24,160 nucleotides of DNA from contig VGLL01000006.1 of the NCBI GenBank assembly GCA_016866735.1, positions 1 through 24,160 on the forward strand, read 5' to 3'. Position numbers and translations under genes: made by a program. Of the stretch, positions 1 to 6,360 are shown in pieces. Below the pieces are notes generated by a model. It ran no database searches. It was not told the DNA's origin and saw nothing but the letters and a program-made list of their open reading frames with translations. The DNA is from Candidatus Shapirobacteria bacterium (GTDB lineage Bacteria > Patescibacteriota > Microgenomatia > VGLL01). Positions within the stretch are counted from its first letter, which is position 1. Every line of letters begins with the position of its first letter.

Positions 1-1
1 A

Positions 2-160
2 AGCCAACTCGCCGGTCTTGATAAAGTTATCGCGGAAGCGACTAAAATGCCTGCCTGGGTAGCCGATGATCCGATAACCTGTGTCGTGCGCGGCTGCGGT
101 CGACTTCTAGATGATGAGAAGCTACTTGAGAAAGTGAAGGTTACGGGAGGACTAAGATAA
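2..160 (+). CDS. mreB: Rod shape-determining protein MreB, C-terminal end (partial)
   Basis: The frame is open from the window edge to TAA at 158-160, giving 52 residues. It reads GLDKVIAEATKMP followed by VADDPITCVVRGCG. This matches the C-terminal part of MreB, the actin-like filament protein that guides cell-wall synthesis; the usual form is GLDxLIxxxTxxPVxxAxDPLTCVxxGxG. The gene begins outside the window. mreC follows after only 2 nt, which fits the usual mreB-mreC-mreD order. Identification rests on this short tail plus the neighbours. Confidence 0.88.
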   Translation, partial: SQLAGLDKVIAEATKMPAWVADDPITCVVRGCGRLLDDEKLLEKVKVTGGLR

Positions 161-162
161 TA

Positions 163-933
163 ATGGGGAAACAAACAAGAATTTTTTTAATCCTTCTCGC
201 CTCATCTCTTTTTCTTATTCTGCTTGATCATTTTGGTTTTTTAGGACCGGTAAAGTCATTTTCCCAAGGGCTTTTTTTGCCTGCGCAAAAAGCGATTTAT
301 CAAAGTTGGCAGCGAGTAAGAGGATCAGTCGGCAGAGATAGAGAAGTGTCAGAGTTGAACAAGAAGGTCCAAGAGCAAGAAAGAGAGATTGCTAATTGTA
401 AGTTGTTAATTGCTAATTGCATGGTGCAAGTTGGCGAGCAGCGGAAGCTTCTTGGGGCGCCACTCCCTTCCGAATGGGAATTTTTGCAAGCCCAGACAGC
501 AGGGCTGCTGGGGGATAGTCTCACGCTCGACAAGGGCAAGAAAGACGGGGTATATGTGGGCCAGGCGGTGATTTCGGAGAATGTTCTGGCGGGAAAAGTC
601 TTTTGGGTTGGGGAAAGAATAGCAAAAGCTAGGCTGATAACAAGTAAAGAGTCAAAGATTTTAGCCAAAGTTGTTTCCGCCGCGAGAGAGGGGATTGGTA
701 TTAAAGCGCGAGGGGTTCTGGTCGGCGACGGCCAAAATATGAAGCTACACGAAGTGCTTCAATCAGAAAACTTAAGCGAAGGAGATTTAGTTGCGACCGC
801 GGAGGACCCGGCCAATCTCTTATTAGGGAAGATCAAAAAGGTAGAAAAGAAGGAAGCTGAACTTTATCAAGAGGCCGAAGTGGAACCCTTTTTGGATCCA
901 AAAACGCTCGAAATAGTTTTCTTAATCAAATGA
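163..933 (+). CDS. mreC: Rod shape-determining protein MreC
   Basis: The 256-residue protein has one N-terminal membrane helix (about 5-27) and then a coiled coil (about 55-95). A beta-rich MreC core follows, with LLGDSLTLDKGKKDGVYVGQ and GDLVATAEDP as recognisable family stretches. MreC lies on the outer face of the membrane and links MreB filaments to MreD and the penicillin-binding proteins. The ATG at 163 has a Shine-Dalgarno site (GGGAGG, 146-151) inside the end of mreB, and the gene overlaps mreD by ATGA. The coiled coil carries a 21-bp DNA repeat (388-419) that encodes IANCKLL then IANCMVQ. This looks like a short in-frame insertion rather than conserved sequence. The order mreB-mreC-mreD-mrdA supports the call. 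Confidence 0.93.
   Translation: MGKQTRIFLILLASSLFLILLDHFGFLGPVKSFSQGLFLPAQKAIYQSWQRVRGSVGRDREVSELNKKVQEQEREIANCKLLIANCMVQVGEQRKLLGAPLPSEWEFLQAQTAGLLGDSLTLDKGKKDGVYVGQAVISENVLAGKVFWVGERIAKARLITSKESKILAKVVSAAREGIGIKARGVLVGDGQNMKLHEVLQSENLSEGDLVATAEDPANLLLGKIKKVEKKEAELYQEAEVEPFLDPKTLEIVFLIK
388..419 (+). repeat. In-frame 21-bp-period repeat in mreC
   Basis: ATTGCTAATTG occurs at 388-398 and again at 409-419. The period of 21 nt is exactly seven codons. It encodes two similar heptads in the coiled-coil region, so it disturbs neither the frame nor the heptad pattern. Confidence 0.7.
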
Positions 934-1220
934 TTAGTAAAATTATTTTCTTAATTCTGGCTATCTTTTTGGCAATTTTGCAGACGACAGTTTTTCCTGT
1001 TAATCTTCTCTTGGTTAGCATCGTTATCTTGGCTTTTGTTTGGCAGGATGAGATTCCCCCTTTTGCCTTTTTTAGCGGGTTACTATTTGATTTGATTCGC
1101 GGTGCGCCTCTTGGCATCTCTTCTGCCCTATTTCTTATTACGGCTGGTTGTACTATTTTTGTCAAAAAAGCCTTTTTCTTTCGCCATCGCGATCACCTCA
1201 TAATTACGTCACGCAAATGA
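930..1220 (+). CDS. mreD: Short MreD-like rod shape protein
   Basis: This 96-residue, very hydrophobic protein has about three membrane segments and starts at an ATG overlapping the mreC stop (ATGA, 930-933). Its sequence around FFSGLLFDLIRGAPLGISS resembles the MreD signature, where a Gly-Leu-x-x-Asp stretch precedes a second membrane helix. MreD is an inner-membrane partner of MreC in the elongasome. The usual length is about 160 residues with five or six helices, so this copy looks shortened at the C terminus. It ends in a charged stretch (FFFRHRDH) directly before a strong promoter. A frameshift or a lineage-specific short form are both possible. Identity is supported mainly by position. 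Confidence 0.72.
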   Translation: MISKIIFLILAIFLAILQTTVFPVNLLLVSIVILAFVWQDEIPPFAFFSGLLFDLIRGAPLGISSALFLITAGCTIFVKKAFFFRHRDHLIITSRK

Positions 1221-1242
1221 TGCTATAATCGAGCTCAGCTCG
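1221..1242 (+). promoter_or_regulatory. Extended -10 promoter of mrdA with a palindrome at the start point
   Basis: TGCTATAAT at 1221-1229 is a perfect extended -10 element, placed directly after the mreD stop codon. No good -35 box is seen, which is usual for this promoter type. The perfect inverted repeat CGAGCT-C-AGCTCG (1230-1242) covers the expected transcription start near 1236. It is in the right place to be an operator or a 5' hairpin. ATGTAA, a start codon followed at once by a stop, lies at 1243-1248, upstream of the real ATG at 1259. No Shine-Dalgarno site is visible before 1259. Confidence 0.68.
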
Positions 1243-1258
1243 ATGTAATTTTTTCATT

Positions 1259-2929
1259 ATGGAGAGAAGAGAGTCAGAATTTAATCTAATCTTTTTTAAG
1301 CTCGCCCTCGTATTCAGTTTCCTGATTTTGGTTTTTCGTCTCTTTCAACTGCAAGTAATTTCTGGCAAAAGAAATCGCGAGTTGGCCGAAGGTAACCGAA
1401 CTAAGATAGAAATTTTGCCAGCCCTGCGGGGAGTGATCTACGATCGGCAGAAGAGAGTTTTGGCGAGGAATGTGCCGGTGTATAAGAAATGTAGAATTAA
1501 TAATGAACAATGTACAATTATTGGGCGCGAGGAAGCATTAAGGCTGGAGGCGGAAGGAAAAGCCGGAGAAGTGGTAACGGAGATTGGGAGAGAATATCCC
1601 TATGGTGAGATTTTGGCTCATGTGATTGGATATTTAGGAGAAGCAAACGAGAAGGAAATTTTAAATGGTAAATGTAAGCTGAAACCAAGCGATCTGGTGG
1701 GTCGGACGGGAGTAGAGGCGCAATACGACTGTCTTTTGCGCGGCAAAGATGGAGGGAAAATTGTCGAGGTTGATGCCAACGGAAATAAGGTCAAGGAAAT
1801 TGGCGAGATGCAAGCGGTTCCCGGTCAAGACTTGACGCTTACTCTGGATGCCTCTTTGCAAAAGGCCGCTTACGAAGCCTTGGGCGATCAGAAGGGGGCA
1901 GTCGTAGTTACTAATCCACGAACAGGCGAGATTCTCGCCCTTGTTTCTTCCCCTTCCTTTAATCCCGCGATTTTTGAAAGCTGCCAAGCTGTCAGGCTGC
2001 CAAGCTGTCAGGCCGAACTAGAAAAGATTCTCGCCGATCAGAATCAGCCACTTTTTAATCGGGCGATTTCTGGCACTTATCCGCCCGGCTCAACTTTTAA
2101 GATTATTACCGCTGTCGCCGGCCTTGAAGAAGGGAAAATTGACCGTAATTTTAAGTATGATGATCCAGGTGTAATTGTCATCGGCCCTTACCGTTTCGCT
2201 AACTGGTATTATCTTTCACGCGGAGCCAAAGAGGGGTTGATCAGTGTGGTCACGGCGATGCAGCGCTCAACCGACACCTTTTTTTATAAGGTAGGAGAAA
2301 TGGTCGGCTTACCGAGCTTAGCAGGGTGGTCTAAAAAATTTGGCTTAGGACAAACATTGGGGATAGATCTTCCCGCCGAGTCGGAGGGTTTTGTGCCCGA
2401 TGAGGCGTGGAAGAAAAGAGCGAAAGGGGAGTCCTGGTTCCTGGGTAACACTTATCATCTGGCGATTGGGCAAGGAGATCTTTTGGTAACGCCTTTGCAA
2501 GTAAATAGTTGGACAGCAGCGATTGCCAACGGCGGAAAACTTTGTCAGCCACACTTAAGTGACCTAGGCGACTTAAGTAATTTATGTCAAGACTTGGGGC
2601 TAAAGAGAGAGACGGTAGAGTTGGTAAGAGAAGGCTTGAGACGAGCTTGCGAACCGGCTTCGGAGGGGCGAAAAGCTGGTACTGGTTGGCCGTTCTTCGA
2701 TTTTAAGGTACCGGTGGGTTGCAAGACGGGCACGGCCGAGTTTGGCGATCCGCAAAATCGCACCCATGCTTGGTTCACCATTTTCGCTCCCTCCTACGCC
2801 TCCGATTCGGAGGCTTCGGAGGGCAAGCCTGAAATTGTGGTTACGGTTTTAGTTGAGGGCGGGGGAGAGGGCTCTAATGTGGCTGCGCCCATTGCTAAAA
2901 AGATTTTAGAAGAGTGGTTCGGCCATTAA
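1259..2929 (+). CDS. mrdA: Penicillin-binding protein 2 (peptidoglycan transpeptidase)
   Basis: This 556-residue class B penicillin-binding protein cross-links peptidoglycan during cell elongation, outside the membrane. An N-terminal anchor helix (about 10-30) is followed by the dimerisation/pedestal domain with LPALRGVIYDRQ (53-64). The transpeptidase domain has three motifs: STFK with nucleophile Ser278, STD at 337-339 in the SxN position, and KTGTAEFG with Lys489. It follows mreB, mreC and mreD, as in many rod-shaped bacteria, but has its own promoter. Several loops hold low-complexity inserts: residues 79-89 (AT-rich repeat), about 240-252 (16-bp tandem repeat), 434-446, 465-474 and 512-522. 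All keep the frame and lie between the catalytic motifs, so the enzyme is probably active. Confidence 0.95.
   Translation: MERRESEFNLIFFKLALVFSFLILVFRLFQLQVISGKRNRELAEGNRTKIEILPALRGVIYDRQKRVLARNVPVYKKCRINNEQCTIIGREEALRLEAEGKAGEVVTEIGREYPYGEILAHVIGYLGEANEKEILNGKCKLKPSDLVGRTGVEAQYDCLLRGKDGGKIVEVDANGNKVKEIGEMQAVPGQDLTLTLDASLQKAAYEALGDQKGAVVVTNPRTGEILALVSSPSFNPAIFESCQAVRLPSCQAELEKILADQNQPLFNRAISGTYPPGSTFKIITAVAGLEEGKIDRNFKYDDPGVIVIGPYRFANWYYLSRGAKEGLISVVTAMQRSTDTFFYKVGEMVGLPSLAGWSKKFGLGQTLGIDLPAESEGFVPDEAWKKRAKGESWFLGNTYHLAIGQGDLLVTPLQVNSWTAAIANGGKLCQPHLSDLGDLSNLCQDLGLKRETVELVREGLRRACEPASEGRKAGTGWPFFDFKVPVGCKTGTAEFGDPQNRTHAWFTIFAPSYASDSEASEGKPEIVVTVLVEGGGEGSNVAAPIAKKILEEWFGH
1981..2012 (+). repeat. 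Perfect 16-bp tandem repeat inside mrdA
   Basis: CTGCCAAGCTGTCAGG occurs twice back to back (1981-1996 and 1997-2012). Because 16 is not a multiple of three, the two copies are read in different frames, giving CQAVRLPSCQA. The total length is nevertheless tolerated within the gene. It lies in a loop before the STFK motif. Confidence 0.85.
2798..2823 (+). repeat. Palindromic GC-rich insert in mrdA
   Basis: GCCTCCGA-T-TCGGAGGC (2798-2814) is a perfect inverted repeat. GGCTTCGGAGGG (2812-2823) also occurs at 2656-2667 in the same gene. Both copies encode acidic or small-residue loops containing a Ser-Glu-Gly step, between conserved PBP2 strands. Confidence 0.65.
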
Positions 2930-2938
2930 GTAACCCAA

Positions 2939-2977
2939 GGTGTAAATGTTTTTCACCCCTATGGTGTACATATTTTT
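2939..2977. repeat. Two near-identical 15-bp direct repeats between convergent genes
   Basis: GGTGTAAATGTTTTT (2939-2953) and GGTGTACATATTTTT (2963-2977) match at 13 of 15 positions and start 24 bp apart. GGTG (2939-2942) can also pair with CACC (2954-2957). The second copy overlaps the 3' end of the minus-strand gene. A transcription-end signal or the edge of an inserted segment are both possible. Confidence 0.5.
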
Positions 2978-4011
2978 AAACTCGCAGTTTTAAATACTGT
3001 ATTTTCTGTCTGCTTTTCTTTTAAAAACACTACTTTCCCAATATCTGTTTTATAGAAAACACAATCATAGTAATCAATTACGCTGGTAAAACTAGATAAC
3101 TTATCATAAAAGATATTGTTTAATGATTCTTTATTCTCTGTCCAAGTCCCCTTGATCGTATCATAAGTAATAACTCTATGATTTCCGATCAAAGTAAATA
3201 AGAGATTAGTCGTATTGTTTACTGAAATAAAATTATCGAAATTTGTATTACTATTTATATCAAAGCAAGCAAATTTGTCTTCACAATTTTTTAATATTTT
3301 GGGAGAATATTTATCTGGGATCGGTATTTCAGTAATAGAATTATTTGAAGGACTAAATTTATATAGATGTTGCCCACATGCAATCTGAGCCACAAGACAT
3401 GGGATCTGAACTAATATGTACCAATCATCGGCGATTCTAATCATATTCCGAGAAATAGGTCCAATATGGTTGTCAGGTGGTTCTCCAAAGGGAAAGTTAT
3501 TTACGGGTAAATGACTTTTATACAAATCATTTAATCCTAATATCATTGGAGTCTGAATATGAAACGTCGTTACGACTTCATTGTATGCGTTTACTTGCGA
3601 ACTTGCTTTTTCATAAATAACGAAGCTGTTACTCACCGACGGAGAAAGCAACTCAACATAATTAGGTTCAACCTGTTGGTATTTACTATCGTTAGAAAAG
3701 TTATGACTATAAACATCATATATTACCCCCGTCTCAACAGTAATTAATTTGTTTTCATCAATGACTTCCCTTCCCCTAATTGAGTTGAATTGATCGCTCT
3801 CAATACAGGTAATATTATGTGATTTCTCTATGGGAACCGCTTGCATTGAATTCTTAATATTTTCCTGATTTCGACTAGAATTCTTTATAATACTTATCTG
3901 ATAGTTGCTTTTTCCAATACAGTAAGCCGACAAAGGAAGAGTAACAAGAAGAATAAAATATAAGAATTTTCGAATCGGGAATAATCTATGGATGAAATCA
4001 AAATGCGGCAT
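2959..4011 (-). CDS. Unknown membrane-anchored or secreted protein, AT-rich
   Basis: I do not recognise this family. The 350-residue protein starts at the ATG at 4011 and has one hydrophobic helix near the N terminus (LYFILLVTLPLSAYCIG), an uncleaved anchor or signal peptide. The rest is Asn-, Ser- and Ile-rich with a predicted beta-strand pattern, for example GQHLYKFSPSNNSITEIPI and NHRVITYDTIKGTW. That could be a beta-propeller or other repeated sheet on the outside of the cell. The pattern is suggestive only. Six or more Cys residues lie in the exported part. A longer reading from TTG at 4047 is unlikely, because that TTG is the first half of the -35 box. The gene is clearly more AT-rich than its neighbours, suggesting transfer or an accessory gene. 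Confidence 0.7.
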   Translation of the reverse strand: MPHFDFIHRLFPIRKFLYFILLVTLPLSAYCIGKSNYQISIIKNSSRNQENIKNSMQAVPIEKSHNITCIESDQFNSIRGREVIDENKLITVETGVIYDVYSHNFSNDSKYQQVEPNYVELLSPSVSNSFVIYEKASSQVNAYNEVVTTFHIQTPMILGLNDLYKSHLPVNNFPFGEPPDNHIGPISRNMIRIADDWYILVQIPCLVAQIACGQHLYKFSPSNNSITEIPIPDKYSPKILKNCEDKFACFDINSNTNFDNFISVNNTTNLLFTLIGNHRVITYDTIKGTWTENKESLNNIFYDKLSSFTSVIDYYDCVFYKTDIGKVVFLKEKQTENTVFKTASLKICTP

Positions 4012-4018
4012 TATTTTA

Positions 4019-4047
4019 ATAATAAGGCTTAAGTAATCAGTGGTCAA
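4019..4047 (-). promoter_or_regulatory. Promoter of the unknown secreted-protein gene
   Basis: On the minus strand TTGACC (4042-4047) and TATTAT (4019-4024) are separated by exactly 17 bp. The -10 box ends 7 nt before the ATG at 4011, so transcription would begin at or next to the start codon. Confidence 0.7.
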
Positions 4048-4107
4048 GCTGGCGGTTCACGCCTTACTCTATATTAACTTTTTGAATAAGTTTTTAAACG
4101 AGAGGTG

Positions 4108-4116
4108 TGCTAGAAT
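4108..4116 (+). promoter_or_regulatory. Extended -10 promoter of the patatin gene
   Basis: TGCTAGAAT is an extended -10 element that ends 6 nt before the ATG at 4123. No convincing -35 box is seen. There is no room for a Shine-Dalgarno site, so a leaderless mRNA is expected. Confidence 0.65.
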
Positions 4117-4122
4117 TCGTGT

Positions 4123-5016
4123 ATGGCTAAAAAGATTGGCGTGGCGCTTTCTTCGGGTGGTGCCCGCGGTGCGGGCCATATTGGCGTTTTGAGGGCTCTT
4201 CAGGAGGCTAGAGTTCCCATTGATTGTCTTTCTGGCTCATCGGCGGGGGCAGTGGTGGCGGCCTGCTTCGCCGCGGGTACTCTGGGGCGGTTAGAAGATT
4301 TCCTTTTGGAAATAAGAAGAAGAGACGTAGTTAAGTTTTTTGATTTCCACTTTTCCAAAGAAAGCATCATTCAGGGGAAAAGGGTTTCGAAAGTCTTTAA
4401 GTGGCTAACAAAGAATAAACAATTTAAAGACCTGTCCTTGCCGCTCTATATCATGGCTTCAGATATTCAAAGCGGCAAGGAATATGTTTTCCAAAAAGGG
4501 GATCTGGTAGAAGCACTTTTGGCTAGTGTCTGTGTGCCGCCTCTTTTTTGCCCGATTAAGAAGGAAAAAAAGCTTCTCGTAGATGGTGGCCTTTTCCATC
4601 TTTTGCCGGTGGAAATTCTGAAGAAAAAAGGCTGTGATTTTGTGATCGCTTCGACTCTCAAATTTAACCAAACACTTCCCCTAGAGCAGGATAGAGGGCT
4701 TTATAAAAGATATCAGGCCCTCAAGAAGAAAACGGAAAATTTCCGGAGTGTTATGGATTTTCTGGCCTCGGCCGACGAAAAAGGTACTTATCCCTCTAAT
4801 TTTATTAAGACGGCTCTTACTTGTTTCGAGTGGGGGGTGGTCAGTTCGGAAAAAGAAGAGAGAATGGCGGATTTGTTGATCAAAACGGACATGAATGGGG
4901 TAACCATCTTTGATCTCTATAAAGCCGAGGAATGTATTAGGAGAGGAAAGTTAGAAGCAGAGAAACAGTTAAGGAAATCGTTTAGAGAAGTCGGCCGGGA
5001 GGCGGTAGTGCCATAA
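4123..5016 (+). CDS. Patatin-like phospholipase (RssA-type)
   Basis: This 297-residue protein has the patatin hydrolase layout. The glycine-rich oxyanion loop is SSGGARGAGHIG near the N terminus. The nucleophile Ser40 sits in GSSAG (38-42), and the catalytic Asp154 in DGG (154-156). Such enzymes cleave acyl esters, typically from membrane phospholipids, using a Ser-Asp dyad. There is no signal peptide, so it should act in the cytoplasm or on the inner membrane face. The residues after about 215 are less conserved and end with a charged helix. The gene has its own promoter and is followed by hairpins before a convergent small gene. The exact substrate is unknown. Confidence 0.92.
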   Translation: MAKKIGVALSSGGARGAGHIGVLRALQEARVPIDCLSGSSAGAVVAACFAAGTLGRLEDFLLEIRRRDVVKFFDFHFSKESIIQGKRVSKVFKWLTKNKQFKDLSLPLYIMASDIQSGKEYVFQKGDLVEALLASVCVPPLFCPIKKEKKLLVDGGLFHLLPVEILKKKGCDFVIASTLKFNQTLPLEQDRGLYKRYQALKKKTENFRSVMDFLASADEKGTYPSNFIKTALTCFEWGVVSSEKEERMADLLIKTDMNGVTIFDLYKAEECIRRGKLEAEKQLRKSFREVGREAVVP

Positions 5017-5031
5017 AATCAGGAAAAACCC

Positions 5032-5064
5032 CGAGGTGTAAAGGGCAATCCACCTCGAAGGTGG
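5032..5064. terminator. Overlapping hairpins between convergent genes
   Basis: CGAGGTG (5032-5038) can pair with CACCTCG (5051-5057). Alternatively CCACCT (5050-5055) can pair with AGGTGG (5059-5064) across a CGA loop. The two stems share CACCT and exclude each other. The site lies between the patatin gene (+) and the 66-residue gene (-), so it may end both transcripts. No strong T-run follows. Confidence 0.45.
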
Positions 5065-5094
5065 TAGATTTTCAGAATAAAAATTTAGTAATAA

Positions 5095-5295
5095 TTATCT
5101 TTTGCCTTGTCTTTCTGGTCTTGCAGGTCTGGCTTCGGCTACGGGTTTACCGCTTGTTGCTCCTGTATCCGTGACTATAATCATCTTGTTCTCTCTAGCC
5201 ATTTTTTCTGCTGCCGCTGGATCCATGTCTAGTGCGCGATCACCGAGAGCCACTAATTCAGCGGGAGTCATAGCGTCAATTTTTTTCTCTACCAT
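5095..5295 (-). CDS. Small acidic-to-basic unknown protein
   Basis: I do not recognise this 66-residue protein. It begins MVEKKIDAMTPAEL, continues with a short helical part (LVALGDRALDMDPAAAEKMA) and a beta-like IIVTDTGATSG, and ends in a Pro/Arg-rich tail (ARPARPERQGKR). The ATG at 5295 has a good Shine-Dalgarno site (GGGGGTGA about 8 nt upstream), which supports it over the upstream GTG at 5307. Its leader of about 35-40 nt contrasts with the leaderless genes around it. It is convergent with the patatin gene and divergent from the nucleotidyltransferase gene. The basic tail could bind nucleic acid or membrane, but nothing in the sequence proves a function. Confidence 0.6.
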   Translation of the reverse strand: MVEKKIDAMTPAELVALGDRALDMDPAAAEKMARENKMIIVTDTGATSGKPVAEARPARPERQGKR

Positions 5296-5336
5296 TTTAA
5301 TTCTCACCCCCTCGGCGTAGATTTTAACTTGGCTGC

Positions 5337-5362
5337 ATTTTACTTCTTCTTCTTCTTGTCAA
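5337..5362 (-). promoter_or_regulatory. Possible promoter of the 66-residue gene with a triplet-repeat spacer
   Basis: On the minus strand TTGACA (5357-5362) is a perfect -35 box and TAAAAT (5337-5342) a good -10 box. The spacer is only 14 bp and consists mainly of GAA triplets (CTT x5 on the plus strand, 5343-5357). One more triplet would give the optimal 17 bp. Confidence 0.4.
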
Positions 5363-5384
5363 GGGTTAGAGAACTTGCTAAAGT
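5356..5384 (+). promoter_or_regulatory. Promoter of the nucleotidyltransferase gene
   Basis: TTGTCA (5356-5361), a 17-bp spacer and TGC-TAAAGT (-10 at 5379-5384) form a good extended promoter. The -10 box ends 10 nt before the ATG at 5395, so the leader would be about 4 nt or absent. The -35 overlaps that of the divergent small gene. Confidence 0.65.
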
Positions 5385-5394
5385 AGGTTTTGAG

Positions 5395-6354
5395 ATGGAA
5401 GAGCTAGAAAAGGCGATTATGCAAACTTTGGTTTATGCAGACATATTTGATTATCCCTTGCGTCGTGAAGAAATCTATCATTATTTAATAGCAAAGGGAA
5501 AGTTCGGGAAGTATGCCGTTTTAAGCAGTCTTGCGCGGATTACCGCTGTTTCAAAACTGATTGACACAGATGATGACTATTACTTTCTTAAGGGGCGAAA
5601 GGAAATAGTGGGGTTGAGGAAGAAACGAGAAGAGTGGAGTCGAGAAAAAATCCAAAAAGCGGAAAAAATTGCTAACCTCTTAAAACTTATTCCCACAGTA
5701 AAATTGGTGGGGATTTCGGGAGCGCTGGCGATGGAGAATAGCGACGAAGATGATGACATTGACCTTTTTATTATTACTTCGGCTGGCAGATTGTGGCTAA
5801 GCAGATTCCTGGTTACAATTTTAGTGGAGTTGGTGGGACAGAGAAGAAGGCCAAATCACGAATTTAAACGAATGAAAAACGAATCTAAACTTATAAAATC
5901 GGTGGGAATCAGCCAGAAATCAGCGGGAATCAGTAATATCAAAGACAAAATTTGTTTAAATATGTTTGTTGACGAATCTCATTTGGCGATTCCCGAGAGG
6001 GAACGAAATCTATTTACCGCCCATGAGGTAGCGCAGATGAAAAGATTGTGGGATAAAGACGAGGCTTATGATCGGTTTTTAGTAGCTAATTCGTGGGTTG
6101 GTGAGTATTTGCCAAGTGCAATAGGAAATGCAAAATTGCAATTCAAAATTAAAAAAGAAAAATCGCCTACTCATCTACTCATCTATTTATCTAATTATCT
6201 TGAAAAGTTATTGTGTGTCTTACAGATCAAGTATATGGCGAAGCGTCGGACGATAGAGAAGATCGAATCCGGCCGGATTCTCTTTCATCCTGATGATAAG
6301 AGCGAGTGGGCGATAGACAAATTTAAATATCAAATAGCAAAAATCAAAATTTGA
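5395..6354 (+). CDS. MNT-type nucleotidyltransferase domain protein
   Basis: The 319-residue protein starts with a helical, probably winged-helix region (1-70). A nucleotidyltransferase core follows with Ser108-Gly109 and the metal-binding Asp121 and Asp123 in DDIDLFIIT, the usual GS and DxD arrangement of the pol-beta superfamily. The substrate cannot be told from sequence; minimal nucleotidyltransferases modify small molecules, proteins or RNA. A start at 5395 is chosen because the promoter -10 is at 5379-5384; longer readings would translate the promoter. Two low-complexity inserts interrupt it: about residues 156-187 (ACGAAT and GGGAATCAG repeats) and about 243-268 (8-bp repeats). dprA follows after 6 nt with a GAGG site at the end of this gene, so the two are probably cotranscribed. 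Confidence 0.75.
   Translation: MEELEKAIMQTLVYADIFDYPLRREEIYHYLIAKGKFGKYAVLSSLARITAVSKLIDTDDDYYFLKGRKEIVGLRKKREEWSREKIQKAEKIANLLKLIPTVKLVGISGALAMENSDEDDDIDLFIITSAGRLWLSRFLVTILVELVGQRRRPNHEFKRMKNESKLIKSVGISQKSAGISNIKDKICLNMFVDESHLAIPERERNLFTAHEVAQMKRLWDKDEAYDRFLVANSWVGEYLPSAIGNAKLQFKIKKEKSPTHLLIYLSNYLEKLLCVLQIKYMAKRRTIEKIESGRILFHPDDKSEWAIDKFKYQIAKIKI
5858..5933 (+). repeat. In-frame ACGAAT and GGGAATCAG repeat insert
   Basis: ACGAAT occurs at 5858, 5868 and 5879. GGGAATCAG occurs at 5904-5912 and 5925-5933, with the variant AGAAATCAG at 5915-5923. The spacing is 10-11 bp, or 21 bp for exact copies, so the encoded peptide repeats every seven residues (GISQKSA, GISNIKD). Confidence 0.75.
6167..6198 (+). 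repeat. Four 8-bp units, CTACTCAT type
   Basis: The units are CTACTCAT, CTACTCAT, CTATTTAT and CTAATTAT. They encode PTHLLIYLSNY. A purine-rich A-tract precedes them. The same kind of array, in the same reading frame, occurs in topA at 7776-7807. Confidence 0.75.
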
Positions 6355-6360
6355 GGTTAT

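Noticed and set aside
4012..4047. Longer start (TTG 4047) for the AT-rich gene
   Set aside because: The TTG is the first half of a TTGACC -35 box whose TATTAT -10 lies 17 bp away, 7 nt before ATG 4011. The upstream residues would be translated promoter.
5102..5320. Plus-strand frame opposite the 66-residue gene
   Set aside because: It lacks a ribosome site and promoter, while the minus-strand frame has both. It is likely a shadow.
5329..5394. Longer start for the nucleotidyltransferase gene
   Set aside because: The extra N terminus is encoded by CTT repeats and by the promoter (-35 at 5356, -10 at 5379). ATG 5395 fits the promoter better.
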